Below are positions 37,162 through 46,038 of a stretch of DNA of 64,000 bases, in pieces. The position numbers and the translations under genes are program-made. The first letter of the stretch is position 1; each line of letters opens with the position of its first letter. The stretch spans positions 392,392 through 456,391 of the forward strand of contig NZ_JALNMJ010000002.1 of NCBI RefSeq assembly GCF_023156505.1. Reading direction: 5' to 3'. The notes under the pieces were generated by a model, which was not told the DNA's origin, did no database searches, and saw only the letters and a program-made list of their open reading frames with translations. Source of the DNA: Roseibium sediminicola. Lineage in GTDB: Bacteria; Pseudomonadota; Alphaproteobacteria; Rhizobiales; Stappiaceae.

Positions 37162-38442
37162 TCAGCCGATTTTTTCCAGACCGCCCATATAGGGACGCAG
37201 GACGTCCGGAACCGTGATCGTGCCGTCGCCGTTCTGGTAATTTTCCAGGACCGCGATCAGGGCACGTCCGACGGCAATGCCCGAGCCATTGAGCGTATGG
37301 ACATGAACCGGATGTTTGGCATCGGCGGGCCGGTAGCGGGCATTCATGCGCCGCGCCTGGAAATCGCCGCAGACCGAACAGGACGAGATTTCCCGATAGG
37401 TATCCTGCCCCGGAAGCCAGACCTCGATGTCATAGGTCTTGCGCGCGCCGAAGCCCATATCGCCGGAACACAGCGTCATGACGCGGTAATGCAGGCCGAG
37501 TTTCTGCAGGACCTTTTCCGCACAGCCAAGCATGCGCTCCAGTTCAGAGAGCGAGTCTTCCGGCTTGGTAACCGACACGAGTTCGCATTTCAGGAACTGG
37601 TGCTGGCGCAGCATGCCGCGGGTGTCGCGGCCGGCGGAACCTGCTTCGGAACGGAAGCAATAGGTCAACGCGGTAACGCGCAGCGGCAGCTGATCCTCGG
37701 TCAGGATTTCGCCTGCGACAAGGTTGGTCAGCGGAACTTCCGCCGTCGGGATCAGATAGTGATCCGTCGTGGTCTTGAAAAGATCTTCGCCGAATTTCGG
37801 CAGCTGGCCGGTGCCGTAGAGCGGATCGCCATGCACAAGCAGCGGCGGCGACACTTCCGTGTAGCCGTTTTCTTGCGTATGCAGGTCGATCATGAACTGG
37901 CCGAGAGCCCGTTCCAGCCGGGCAATCTGGCCTTTCAGCACGACGAAACGCGACCCGGACAGCTTGGCTGCCGCGGCAAAATCCATGTCGCCGAGCGCTT
38001 CGCCAAGCTCGTAATGCTCCTTCGGCGCTTCGTTGAAGCTGAAGGTGGGCCTGTCGCCATGGGTCTTCAGAAGCACGTTGTCGGCTTCATCCGCCCCCTG
38101 CGGCACGTCGTCATGCGGCAGGTTCGGAATGACGGCCATGGCCGATTCCAGATTGGCAATCAGCTTGCGCTCTTCTTCTTCGCCCGACTGGATAAAGGCC
38201 TTGATCTGAGCGACCTCGTCGATCAACTCCTGGGCGCGGGCATCGTCGCCCGATCCCTTGGCCTTGCCGATTTCCTTGGAGGCGGCGTTGCGCCGTTCCT
38301 GGGCATCCTGAAGCTTGGTGATATGGGAACGGCGGGAATCGTCGAGTGCAATCAGTTTGGCCGCGGAGGCTTCATAGCCCCGCTTAGCCAGAGCCTGGTC
38401 AAAAGCCTCGGGGTTTTCCCGGATCCATCTAATATCAAACAT
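37162..38442 (-). CDS. serS: Seryl-tRNA synthetase
   Basis: Class II synthetase that charges tRNA-Ser. The 426-residue protein has the N-terminal tRNA-binding coiled coil (about residues 30-105), then motif 2 ([16 protein letters not shown]) with the adjacent [17 protein letters not shown]. Motif 3 is [18 protein letters not shown]. Length is normal. It lies between tatC and surE, as in other rhizobia. Confidence 0.98.
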   Translation of the reverse strand: MFDIRWIRENPEAFDQALAKRGYEASAAKLIALDDSRRSHITKLQDAQERRNAASKEIGKAKGSGDDARAQELIDEVAQIKAFIQSGEEEERKLIANLESAMAVIPNLPHDDVPQGADEADNVLLKTHGDRPTFSFNEAPKEHYELGEALGDMDFAAAAKLSGSRFVVLKGQIARLERALGQFMIDLHTQENGYTEVSPPLLVHGDPLYGTGQLPKFGEDLFKTTTDHYLIPTAEVPLTNLVAGEILTEDQLPLRVTALTYCFRSEAGSAGRDTRGMLRQHQFLKCELVSVTKPEDSLSELERMLGCAEKVLQKLGLHYRVMTLCSGDMGFGARKTYDIEVWLPGQDTYREISSCSVCGDFQARRMNARYRPADAKHPVHVHTLNGSGIAVGRALIAVLENYQNGDGTITVPDVLRPYMGGLEKIG

Positions 38443-38512
38443 CTTCGCTTCCCGAACGACGGTCGTTGCTGTTCACTTCCGTCTGTCGCCCGGGGAGCGT
38501 CGAATGCCCGGA

Positions 38513-39313
38513 TCAGGCCGCCGCGTCTTCCGCTTCGCGCGCGGCTTCCCGCTCGGCGCGCTGGCGCTCCACCAGTCTGACAGACAGAATGGAGACTTCG
38601 TAGAGAAGCAGCGTGGGCAGCGCAAGACCGATCTGCGAGATCGGGTCAGGGGGTGTCAAAATTGCAGCAGCGGCGAAGGCGCCGACAATGGCGTATTTGC
38701 GTTTCTGCTTGAGCCCTTCCGACGACACCAGACCGGCACGGCCCAGAAGCGTCAGTACCACCGGAAGCTGGAACACCAGACCAAAGGCAAAGATCAAGAT
38801 CATGATCAGGCCGAGATATTCACTGACCTTGGCAAGATGCTGAATGGCAACCTTGCCGGCGCCGGCGACCTGCTCCTGGGACAGGAAGAACCCCATCGCC
38901 ATCGGCATCACCAGGAAATAGACCAGGCAGGCGCCGATCAGGAACAGGATCGGCGTTGCCACCAGAAACGGCAGGAACGCGCCCCGTTCGTTCTTGTATA
39001 GGCCTGGCGCCACGAACATGTAGATCTGGCTTGCGATGACCGGAAAGGCCAGGAACAACGCCCCGAACAGGGCAAGTTTCAGCTGGGTGAAGAACCATTC
39101 CTGCGGCGCCGTGAAGATCATCTGCACGGTGTCGGGATTCGGAGCGGCCCTGAGATAGGGCACGGTCAGAATGTTGTAGATGTCGGTGGCGAAATAGAAG
39201 CAGATGACGAACATCACCAGGATAGCGGCTATCGACCACATCAGCCGCTGGCGCAATTCGATCAGGTGTTCGATCAGGGGCGCCTTGGAGGCGTCGATAT
39301 CTTCCTGACTCAT
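38513..39313 (-). CDS. tatC: Sec-independent protein translocase TatC
   Basis: Twin-arginine signal receptor of the Tat pathway. 266 residues with six membrane segments. It starts PLIEHLIELRQRLMWSIAAI and continues with FTAPQEWFFTQLKLALFGAL, AFPVIASQIYMFVAPGLYKNE and FGLVFQLPVVLTLLGRAGLV, all hallmark TatC blocks. It overlaps tatB by four bases (ATGA), so translation is coupled. Operon order tatA-tatB-tatC. Confidence 0.97.
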   Translation of the reverse strand: MSQEDIDASKAPLIEHLIELRQRLMWSIAAILVMFVICFYFATDIYNILTVPYLRAAPNPDTVQMIFTAPQEWFFTQLKLALFGALFLAFPVIASQIYMFVAPGLYKNERGAFLPFLVATPILFLIGACLVYFLVMPMAMGFFLSQEQVAGAGKVAIQHLAKVSEYLGLIMILIFAFGLVFQLPVVLTLLGRAGLVSSEGLKQKRKYAIVGAFAAAAILTPPDPISQIGLALPTLLLYEVSILSVRLVERQRAEREAAREAEDAAA

Positions 39314-39756
39314 GCTTTCACTTCTTCCGTCACAGGCCGGTCTGCCGGTTTGGTTTCGGGATCTGCCGGCGCTTTCGCGGTTTCTTCCGGCTTTTCCGCC
39401 GTGACCGGTGTCGCAGCTGATTCAGCGGCAGGCGCGGCGGTCTCGGCCGTCTTGTCTTTTTCCGGAGTGGCCGAGGCCTTCTTGGCGCCGTCCTCCTCGA
39501 TCGATTTCTTCAAATCGCCAAGGGGGTTGAAGTTCGCGGCGCTTTCGACCTGCTTCTTCATGTCGGCAATGTCGGCCTGCTGCTCGGCCTCCCGCAGGGC
39601 GTCATTGAAGGTCGATTGGAACTCCCGCGACATGCGCCGCATCTTTCCCATCGTCTGCCCAAGCGTGCGCAGCATGCGCGGCAGGTCTTTTGGCCCCACA
39701 ACGATGATCGCCACGCAGGCGATCACCAAGAGTTCGGTCCAGCCGATATCGAACAT
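39310..39756 (-). CDS. tatB: Sec-independent protein translocase TatB
   Basis: 148-residue Tat component with one N-terminal transmembrane helix (MFDIGWTELLVIACVAIIVV), the Glu at position 8 in the helix and an amphipathic helix (PKDLPRMLRTLGQTMGKMR). A long charged, Ala/Glu/Lys-rich C-terminal tail follows. The longer helix and tail and the start MFDIGW identify TatB rather than TatA. Its stop overlaps the tatC start; it follows tatA after 41 bases. Confidence 0.96.
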   Translation of the reverse strand: MFDIGWTELLVIACVAIIVVGPKDLPRMLRTLGQTMGKMRRMSREFQSTFNDALREAEQQADIADMKKQVESAANFNPLGDLKKSIEEDGAKKASATPEKDKTAETAAPAAESAATPVTAEKPEETAKAPADPETKPADRPVTEEVKA

Positions 39757-39797
39757 GAGATGTATCGTCCCTTAAGGAGACGCGATGCAGATTGAGA

Positions 39798-40022
39798 TCA
39801 GCTCGCTTTGGTCTGATCTTCAGCTTTTGCGGACGGTGCCGATTCGCTGGCCTGATGATCGATGGTCTTCGCGGTATCCGCTGTGTCGTCTTCGGCCATG
39901 CCCTTCTTGAAGCTCTTGATTCCCTTGGCGACGTCGCCCATGAGGTCGGAAATCTTTCCGCGACCGAAAAGCAGAACCACCACCACGGCGATGATCAAGA
40001 TCTGCCAAATACTAATTCCCAT
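39798..40022 (-). CDS. tatA: Sec-independent protein translocase TatA
   Basis: 74-residue pore-forming Tat subunit: transmembrane helix [19 protein letters not shown], hinge FGRGKI, then the amphipathic helix [18 protein letters not shown] and an acidic tail. These features match TatA rather than TatB. First gene of the tatABC operon. A hairpin (AGGCCCTT 40058-40065 with AAGGGCCT 40074-40081) lies between it and the upstream ABC ATPase. Confidence 0.96.
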   Translation of the reverse strand: MGISIWQILIIAVVVVLLFGRGKISDLMGDVAKGIKSFKKGMAEDDTADTAKTIDHQASESAPSAKAEDQTKAS

Positions 40023-40150
40023 ACGCCAAACTCCTGATACCCGGCATTAATGCCCTTAGGCCCTTCTTACAAAAAGGGCCTCCTCCCTGCAACATGCCTG
40101 ACAAGATCATTTCCTGCACTTAGACAGAATGATGATGCACGCAATCTTGG

Positions 40151-41290
40151 TTAAAACTGGGTCTCGTGCCTGGGAAATACAAGCACGTCTTTCGGATCCG
40201 TCGTGATCGCGACATCCATTCCCTGCTCCCAGGGGCTGCCGGCGCGCACCCGGGCCTGCAACGGATGGTTCAATCCGTCGATCGCAATCGACAGAAGATC
40301 GACCTCTCCAACAAACCTCTTCGACCGGATTCGGCCCGGAACGCCGCAAAGACCGGCGGTGTTCAGAATGATCCCCTGCGGCCGGACGCAGACATCGACC
40401 GTCTGGCCTTCCTGCAAGTCAGTTGCCGCCAGAAGGCCCACCGGCGTTTCGACACCCGTCGAGGTTACCTTGCCTTCCAGCTGGTTCAGCTCGGAGAAGA
40501 AGCGGGCAGCAAACAGATCCACGGGGTCCTTGTAAAGATCAGCGGCGGTGCCGTGCTGGACCAGCCGTCCGCGGCGCATCAGCGCGATCCGGTCGCCCAT
40601 GCGCATCGCCTCTTCCGGGTCGTGCGTAACGATGATGCAGGTCGCCCGCGTTTCCCGGATGACCGCAAGCGTCTCATCGCGCACGGTGTCGCGCAGACGC
40701 TTGTCGAGACCGGAAAACGGCTCGTCCATCAAGAGGATCCCCGGCCGGGGTACAAGCGCCCGCGCCAGCGCCACGCGTTGCTGCTCGCCGCCGGACAGAG
40801 CGTGCGGATAGTCGGCGGCATAGTCGGCAAGGCCCACGCGGCCAAGCGCGCTCAAGGCCGCCGCCTTGGCTTCCTTCTTCGACATGGCGGTCAGACCGAA
40901 CATGACATTGGCCAGGATGCTCATATGCGGAAACAGCGCATAGTCCTGGAACATCAGACCGATGCCGCGTTTCTCCGGTGGTACGAACAGCGTGTCGCCG
41001 GCAATTTCTCTGCCATTGATCAGGACCTTGCCGCGGCTCTGGCGTTCCACGCCGGCGGCAATGCGCATCAGGGTCGTCTTGCCGCAGCCCGAATGTCCAA
41101 GCAGGCACAGGATCTCGCCGGGCGCGATCGACAGGCTGAGGTCCCGAACGGACTCGACCCCGTCATAATCGTGCGAGACATTCTCAAAAACGAGACCGGC
41201 GGCAAAGGTCGCACCGGCGGTCCCGGGCGCTCCCCAGCTCAGCGGATGGCTGTTGCCATCGGAGAGGCTCGTCATCTTGCGGTTTGGCAT
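40151..41290 (-). CDS. Orphan ABC transporter ATP-binding protein (FbpC/PotA-like)
   Basis: 379-residue ATPase subunit with Walker A GHSGCGKTT near residue 68, Q-loop FQDYALFPHM, signature LSGGEQQRVALARAL, Walker B ILLMDEPFSGLD and H-loop VTHDP. A C-terminal TOBE-like regulatory domain follows (VDVCVRPQGIILN). The class is the iron(III)/spermidine (CUT-like) ATPases. No permease or binding-protein gene is adjacent. The ATG overlaps the scpB stop (ATGA), so it may be co-expressed with scpAB by coupling. An internal ATG at 41275 is an alternative start. Confidence 0.9.
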   Translation of the reverse strand: MPNRKMTSLSDGNSHPLSWGAPGTAGATFAAGLVFENVSHDYDGVESVRDLSLSIAPGEILCLLGHSGCGKTTLMRIAAGVERQSRGKVLINGREIAGDTLFVPPEKRGIGLMFQDYALFPHMSILANVMFGLTAMSKKEAKAAALSALGRVGLADYAADYPHALSGGEQQRVALARALVPRPGILLMDEPFSGLDKRLRDTVRDETLAVIRETRATCIIVTHDPEEAMRMGDRIALMRRGRLVQHGTAADLYKDPVDLFAARFFSELNQLEGKVTSTGVETPVGLLAATDLQEGQTVDVCVRPQGIILNTAGLCGVPGRIRSKRFVGEVDLLSIAIDGLNHPLQARVRAGSPWEQGMDVAITTDPKDVLVFPRHETQF

Positions 41291-41979
41291 CAGGCTCCGG
41301 CGGGGTCTTCCGCATCATCGTCATCAAACAGAGACCCGTCTTCTAGTGGATCCTCGTCTTCCGTCAATGCGGCATCGTCGTTCGGAGCCGGAACCATGAA
41401 GGAGGCCGGAATAGCACTGTCGAGCAAACCGGCTCCCTTGAGTTCCTCAAGACCCGGCAGATCCTTGACGGTTTCCAGGCCGAAATGGATCAGGAACTGG
41501 TCCGTGGTGCCATAAGTGACCGGTCGGCCCGGCGTGCGTCGGCGGCCGCGCATGCGGATCCAGGTGGTCTCCAGCAGCACGTCCAGGGTTCCCTTGGAGG
41601 TCGACACCCCCCGGATTTCTTCGATCTCCGCGCGGGTCACCGGCTGGTGATAGGCGATGATCGCAAGCGTCTCCAGGGCCGCGCGGGAGAGTTTGCGCTG
41701 CTCCTCGACGTTGCGATGCATTAGAAAAGCGAGATCCTCGGCGGTCCGGAAACACCATTTGCCGGCGACCTTCACCAGATTGACCCCACGCGGCGCATAG
41801 AGCTTCTCGAGGTCCTCCACGAGAGCGAGAACGTCCGTGCCATCCGGCAGCCTTAGGGTCAGTTCCTCAAGCGACAGAGGTTCTGCGGAGGCAAACAACA
41901 GGGCCTCGACCATGCGCAGTCCCGCCAGATCCGTCGGCGCGGGCCGTCTCTCCGCTTCATACAGATCCATCTCAGACAT
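41290..41979 (-). CDS. scpB: Segregation and condensation protein B
   Basis: Kleisin-associated partner of the SMC complex. The 229-residue protein has winged-helix domains with MVEALLFASAEPLSLEEL near the N-terminus, LSRAALETLAIIAYHQPVTRAEIEEIRG, and VTYGTTDQFLIHFGLETVKDLPGL, standard ScpB motifs. An acidic C-terminal tail follows. The frame opens further upstream to 42177, but that part overlaps scpA; the ATG at 41979 overlaps the scpA stop by eight bases, as is usual. Confidence 0.95.
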   Translation of the reverse strand: MSEMDLYEAERRPAPTDLAGLRMVEALLFASAEPLSLEELTLRLPDGTDVLALVEDLEKLYAPRGVNLVKVAGKWCFRTAEDLAFLMHRNVEEQRKLSRAALETLAIIAYHQPVTRAEIEEIRGVSTSKGTLDVLLETTWIRMRGRRRTPGRPVTYGTTDQFLIHFGLETVKDLPGLEELKGAGLLDSAIPASFMVPAPNDDAALTEDEDPLEDGSLFDDDDAEDPAGA

Positions 41980-42811
41980 CTTGTTCTTCTTCCCTGGCGA
42001 TCGAGCGGATATAGACCGGCGAGAAGGGTTCGCCCTGCCGGATTTCCACCTGGCCTTCGCGGACCATTTCCAGGCTGGCGGAGAAGGTGCTGGCAACAAT
42101 CGTCGCCCAGTCCTTGTTGTCGTAAAGATAGTCACGCAGATAGGCGTTGAGCGGCGCCCATTCGCTGACCCTGCCAACCAGCTTCGTCAAGAGCTCGCGC
42201 GCCTCTTGCAGCGACCAGACGGTGCGCCGGAGAACGCGTACCGAGGTTACAGACTGGCGCTGCCTCTGGGTCGCATAAGCCGACAGGAGATCGTAGATCG
42301 ATGCATCCCAGATGCTCTTGTGATCCACCGACATGGTTTCGGGCGCGCCCCGGTGAAACACGTCCCTGCCCTGGCGGTTGCGCACCATCAGCTTTTCCGA
42401 CACCTCGCGCATGGCTTCCAGGCGGCGCAGGCGAAAGGCGAGCGCTGCCGCCAGTTCTTCCCCGGTCGGTTCGTCTTCATCGCGCTGTTCGGGCAGAAGA
42501 AGTTTCGATTTCAGGAACGCCAGCCAGGCAGCCATGACCAGATAGTCGGCCGCCAGCTCCAGGCGCATGCGACGGGCCTCCGCGACAAATTCGAGATATT
42601 GTTCGACCAGCTCGAGAATGGAAATCCGCGCCAGATCGACCTTCTGCGTGCGCGCCAGACCCAGCAGCAGATCAAGCGGTCCTTCGAACCCTTCGACATC
42701 GACAACGAGCTGGGGGTCGGACAGGGTCCGGTCCTCGCCTGAACTAACCGTGCTCAGGAGATCAAAGGAACCGTCATCGGCAATCTGCTTGTTGCTTTCG
42801 AGCTCCGTCAT
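41972..42811 (-). CDS. scpA: Segregation and condensation protein A (kleisin)
   Basis: Kleisin subunit of the SMC-ScpAB complex, needed for chromosome organisation and segregation. The 279-residue protein has the N-terminal FEGPLDLLLGLARTQKVDLA, then the central AADYLVMAAWLAFLKSKLLLP and the C-terminal winged-helix part (TFSASLEMVREGQVEIRQ). An N-terminal acidic region of about 40 residues precedes the core. It overlaps scpB, and nagZ lies 11 bases upstream. Confidence 0.96.
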   Translation of the reverse strand: MTELESNKQIADDGSFDLLSTVSSGEDRTLSDPQLVVDVEGFEGPLDLLLGLARTQKVDLARISILELVEQYLEFVAEARRMRLELAADYLVMAAWLAFLKSKLLLPEQRDEDEPTGEELAAALAFRLRRLEAMREVSEKLMVRNRQGRDVFHRGAPETMSVDHKSIWDASIYDLLSAYATQRQRQSVTSVRVLRRTVWSLQEARELLTKLVGRVSEWAPLNAYLRDYLYDNKDWATIVASTFSASLEMVREGQVEIRQGEPFSPVYIRSIAREEEQDV

Positions 42812-42822
42812 GAACGCCCCGG

Positions 42823-43842
42823 TTACACCCCTTGCCAGCCTGTCAAACCCCGGAACTCCTCCCAGGCAGCCTGTTCGTCAAATCCCGCGTCCGGATGCCG
42901 CCGTCCGCTCAATGCCTTGTCACAGCGATCTTTGGCCTTTCCTGTGAGCTCCGGCACCACATTGGCCACGGCCCGCATCTCGTCCATATCACCGTTGCAG
43001 TGCAGAACGATGTCGCAACCGGCGGAAATGATCTTGCGAGACCGGTCCCCGAAATCGCCGCCAAGCGCCTTCATCGAAATGTCGTCGCTCATCAGGCAGC
43101 CGTCGAAGCCTATGTCGCCCCTGATGACCTCACCGACCACCCTTGCGCTCTGTGTGCCGGCCGTTTCCGCGTCGATCCCTGCGTATACAATATGGGCTGT
43201 CATGCCCAATGACACGTCCGAAAGTGCCTTGAAGGGCCGGAAATCCACGCTTTCCAAAGAAGATCGTTCCGCGGCGACCCGGGGAAGCTCCAGATGGCTG
43301 TCGACGACAGCCCTGCCGTGACCCGGAATATGCTTGATCACCGGCAGGACCCCACCTGCAAGGGCGCCATTCACCATGGCACGTCCCAGGACGGCGACAA
43401 TCTCCGGATCGGAAGACAGTGCCCGGTCGCCGATCGCATCGACCGTGTCAGGGAACCGGACATCGAGGCACGGAAAGCAATCGATGGTGATACCGACCTT
43501 GCGCAAGTCCTCCGCGATCAGCCGTGCGCCAAGAAATGCCGCCCGGAGGCCAGCGTCGCGATCCCTGTCATAAAGATCGCCAAAGAGTTTCGGCGCCGGA
43601 TATCTGCGCCAGTGCGGCGGCTTGAGCCTTTGCACCCGCCCGCCTTCCTGATCGATTAGAACCGGCGCATCATCGCGGCCGACGGCCTGGCGAAATGCTG
43701 CCGTCAAACTGGCGACCTGATCGGGGGTCTCGATATTGCGACCGAACAGGATCAGCCCCCAGGGCTGTTCGTCCCGGAAGAACATGATTTCGTCATTGGT
43801 GAGGTTCGGGCCGGCGCACCCGCTTACAAAGGCTTTGCTCAT
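42823..43842 (-). CDS. nagZ: Beta-N-acetylhexosaminidase NagZ (GH3)
   Basis: Cytoplasmic hydrolase that removes N-acetylglucosamine from recycled muropeptides. The 339-residue protein shows PVLIDQEGGRVQRLKPPHW, the catalytic KHIPGHGRAVVDSH, and the nucleophile-region motif LMSDDISMKAL, the GH3/NagZ pattern. A characteristic insertion-free length. It begins the nagZ-scpA-scpB run. Its peptidoglycan-recycling role ties it to nlpD and L,D-transpeptidase in this window, though that linkage is inference. Confidence 0.95.
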   Translation of the reverse strand: MSKAFVSGCAGPNLTNDEIMFFRDEQPWGLILFGRNIETPDQVASLTAAFRQAVGRDDAPVLIDQEGGRVQRLKPPHWRRYPAPKLFGDLYDRDRDAGLRAAFLGARLIAEDLRKVGITIDCFPCLDVRFPDTVDAIGDRALSSDPEIVAVLGRAMVNGALAGGVLPVIKHIPGHGRAVVDSHLELPRVAAERSSLESVDFRPFKALSDVSLGMTAHIVYAGIDAETAGTQSARVVGEVIRGDIGFDGCLMSDDISMKALGGDFGDRSRKIISAGCDIVLHCNGDMDEMRAVANVVPELTGKAKDRCDKALSGRRHPDAGFDEQAAWEEFRGLTGWQGV

Positions 43843-43960
43843 GGGACCGGCTTAGCCGCCGCGCCCCAACCCGTCAAGAAATGCAAAGCCCGGCTCTTGC
43901 GCCTCCGCCGTGAACTTGCTTTCTAGAGGCCACGTGTCCTTCAGCAGATCGGAGCCATCC

Positions 43961-44980
43961 ATGCGCGCACGCCTCGACATCCCTGCCGGAAACCTGCACC
44001 GGTTTTCCCACAGATCGGAAATACTCGGGCACAACCGGCTGGGCGACACGGCGACGCGCGAGATCATTGTCTATACGCCACATGGCCATGACGGCGACGG
44101 CTTGCCGCTTCTGGTGGATATCGTCGGGTTCACGGCCGGTGGCCCGGCGCATGTCAACTGGAAGAATTTCGGCGAAAACGTTCCCGAACGTCTCGACCGC
44201 CTGATCCATGACGGCGACCTGCCGCCGGTGGCGGTCGCCTTTCCGGACTGTTTCACCCGTCTCGGGGGCAATCAGTATATCGACAGCGACGCCATGGGCC
44301 CCTGGGGCACCTGGCTGACCACAGAAATGCTGGAAGACGTGGAAAACCGGTTCAAATGCGGCGGCGCGGGCAAACGCGGCATTTTCGGTAAGTCCTCCGG
44401 CGGCTACGGCGCTATCGTACATGCCATGAAATATCCGGACATCTGGTCGGCAGCGGCTTGCCATTCGGGCGACATGGCCTTCGAACTCTGTTACCTGCCG
44501 GAAATGCCGAGCGCACTGCGGGCCATCCAGAAAGCCGGCTCGATCGAGGCCTTCGTCCGGGATTTCGAGAAGGGCCCGAAATATCCGGGCAATTCGCTGC
44601 ATGACCTGATGACCTTCGCCATGGCGGCGACCTATGACCCTGATCCGGATCCGGATGTCTTTTGCGGCATTCGCCTGCCGGTCGACCCGGAGACCTGTGA
44701 GGTGATCGAAGAGCGCTGGAATGCCTGGCTCGCCTGGGATCCGGTCCACATGGTCGATGATCATCACCAGGCGCTCAAATCGCTCAAGGGGCTCTGGCTC
44801 GAATGCGGCGACGTCGATCAATACAATCTGGTCTATGGCGCCCGCCGGATGCACCGGAAACTTGAAGCGGCCAGCATCGAGCATGTCTACCAGGAATTCG
44901 GCGACAATCACTCCTCGATCGATTACCGCCTGGATGAAAGCCTGCCGTTCCTGGTCAACCGCTTGCTCACCGTTGATTGA
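43961..44980 (+). CDS. Alpha/beta-hydrolase esterase (esterase D / enterochelin-esterase type)
   Basis: 339-residue hydrolase. The nucleophile elbow is GKSSGGYGAIVHAMKYPD (GxSxGG, Ser in SSGG). Downstream, LWLECGDVDQYN may hold the acidic residue, and the catalytic His is probably in FGDNHSSIDYRL. It fits the putative esterase family related to enterochelin esterase. The ATG at 43961 has GGAG 7 bases upstream; an in-frame start at 43910 would extend into the nagZ leader. It is plus-strand within an otherwise minus-strand cluster and so is an accessory insertion. Substrate unknown. Confidence 0.82.
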   Translation: MRARLDIPAGNLHRFSHRSEILGHNRLGDTATREIIVYTPHGHDGDGLPLLVDIVGFTAGGPAHVNWKNFGENVPERLDRLIHDGDLPPVAVAFPDCFTRLGGNQYIDSDAMGPWGTWLTTEMLEDVENRFKCGGAGKRGIFGKSSGGYGAIVHAMKYPDIWSAAACHSGDMAFELCYLPEMPSALRAIQKAGSIEAFVRDFEKGPKYPGNSLHDLMTFAMAATYDPDPDPDVFCGIRLPVDPETCEVIEERWNAWLAWDPVHMVDDHHQALKSLKGLWLECGDVDQYNLVYGARRMHRKLEAASIEHVYQEFGDNHSSIDYRLDESLPFLVNRLLTVD

Positions 44981-44986
44981 CCGCAA

Positions 44987-45910
44987 TCAGGGGACTTGCC
45001 GTGCCTTCCGGAAAGGATTTGGCAGGGTCAGAACCGCGCCGCCGGCGATGATCATCATGGCGCCGAAAATTGCAATCGGCGCGGGCACTTCTCCCCAGAC
45101 GGCAAAGCCGAAGATGGCCGATAGGACAACCGTGCCGTAATAGACCGGTGCAAGGGTGGCGGCGCCCGCGCGCCGATAGGCGGCAATGTTCATGGACTGG
45201 CCGACAATCGCGAGCGGCCCCATCCATGCAAAGGCCACCAAGGCCTGCATTTTGATCTCCTCTGAAACGACCAGCCAGAACACAGGACCGGTCAGCAGCA
45301 GCGCGGCGAAGACATTCACATAGGCAAGGATCGTGACGGTGTCTTCGCGCTGGGCGATATAGCGCATGATCAGGGCCTCACAGGCCATGAACAGCGCCGC
45401 CGCAAGCGCCGAAGCAATACCGGCAAAGGCCAGGTCGCCGTAATCGCCGCCGCCATCGGCGGCCCGCACGACCAGATAGGCACCACCTGCGCACAGGACA
45501 GCCGCAATCCAGTGCCGGCCGGTGATCACCTCCTTCAGGATGATACCAGCGAGCACGATTGCTATGATCCCCTTGGTCAGGCCGATTGCGGTCGCATCGG
45601 CCAGCGGCAGAACGGTGGCGGCATAAATCGAACAGGCCAGACCGCCGACACCGAAAAACGCCCGTAAAAGATGCAGTTTCCAGAGCCCGCTCACGCGGGA
45701 GAACACCGGAACGCGGCGGACCGCGGCGACCGACAGGATCGTCGCCGCTCCGCCCAGGAAGCGCAGCCAGACCAGAACTGCGACCGGCAACAAGCCATCG
45801 GCGATCTTGCCCGCGGCAAAGATCGGCGTGAACGCCGACATTCCCGCAAGAGCCAGGCCGAAGGCGAATGCGGTGTTTTCAGGTCTGTGAAAGCGGGAGT
45901 GAACGGACAT
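44987..45910 (-). CDS. EamA family (DMT superfamily) transporter
   Basis: 307-residue drug/metabolite-transporter protein with about ten transmembrane segments arranged as two EamA repeats. The first runs from residue 13 (TAFAFGLALAGMSAFTPIFAA) and the second starts near residue 160 (DLAFAGIASALAAALFMACEAL), ending in the characteristic VYYGTVVLSAIFGFAVWGEVP. Such proteins export metabolites or amino acids. It is divergent from the LysR regulator; the palindrome in their shared leader suggests that regulator controls it. Substrate unknown. Confidence 0.88.
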   Translation of the reverse strand: MSVHSRFHRPENTAFAFGLALAGMSAFTPIFAAGKIADGLLPVAVLVWLRFLGGAATILSVAAVRRVPVFSRVSGLWKLHLLRAFFGVGGLACSIYAATVLPLADATAIGLTKGIIAIVLAGIILKEVITGRHWIAAVLCAGGAYLVVRAADGGGDYGDLAFAGIASALAAALFMACEALIMRYIAQREDTVTILAYVNVFAALLLTGPVFWLVVSEEIKMQALVAFAWMGPLAIVGQSMNIAAYRRAGAATLAPVYYGTVVLSAIFGFAVWGEVPAPIAIFGAMMIIAGGAVLTLPNPFRKARQVP

Positions 45911-45980
45911 TGGCAGGTTCCTTTCTCTGCCCTCTCCTAACAGCTGGCGCGTTGTTCCAGCAGTCCGGAAATATCGATGT

Positions 45981-46004
45981 ATGGTATGCGCAATTGCATA
46001 CCAT
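45981..46004. promoter_or_regulatory. Perfect palindromic operator between EamA and LysR genes
   Basis: ATGGTATGC (45981-45989), spacer GCAATT, GCATACCAT (45996-46004): perfectly complementary arms. A related half-site TTGGTATA recurs at about 46024. It lies in the divergent leader, 35 bases before the regulator start. This fits a LysR-type operator for autoregulation and control of the transporter. Confidence 0.68.
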
Positions 46005-46038
46005 TGCCGCCCATGCTGCGTTTTGGTATATCCAGATC

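Noticed and set aside
40079..40087. CCTCCTCCC on the plus strand near tatA, like the RNA motif at 25 kb
   Set aside because: It lies opposite the minus-strand tat genes, has no DUF1127 gene or multi-hairpin context, and is probably chance beside a small hairpin.
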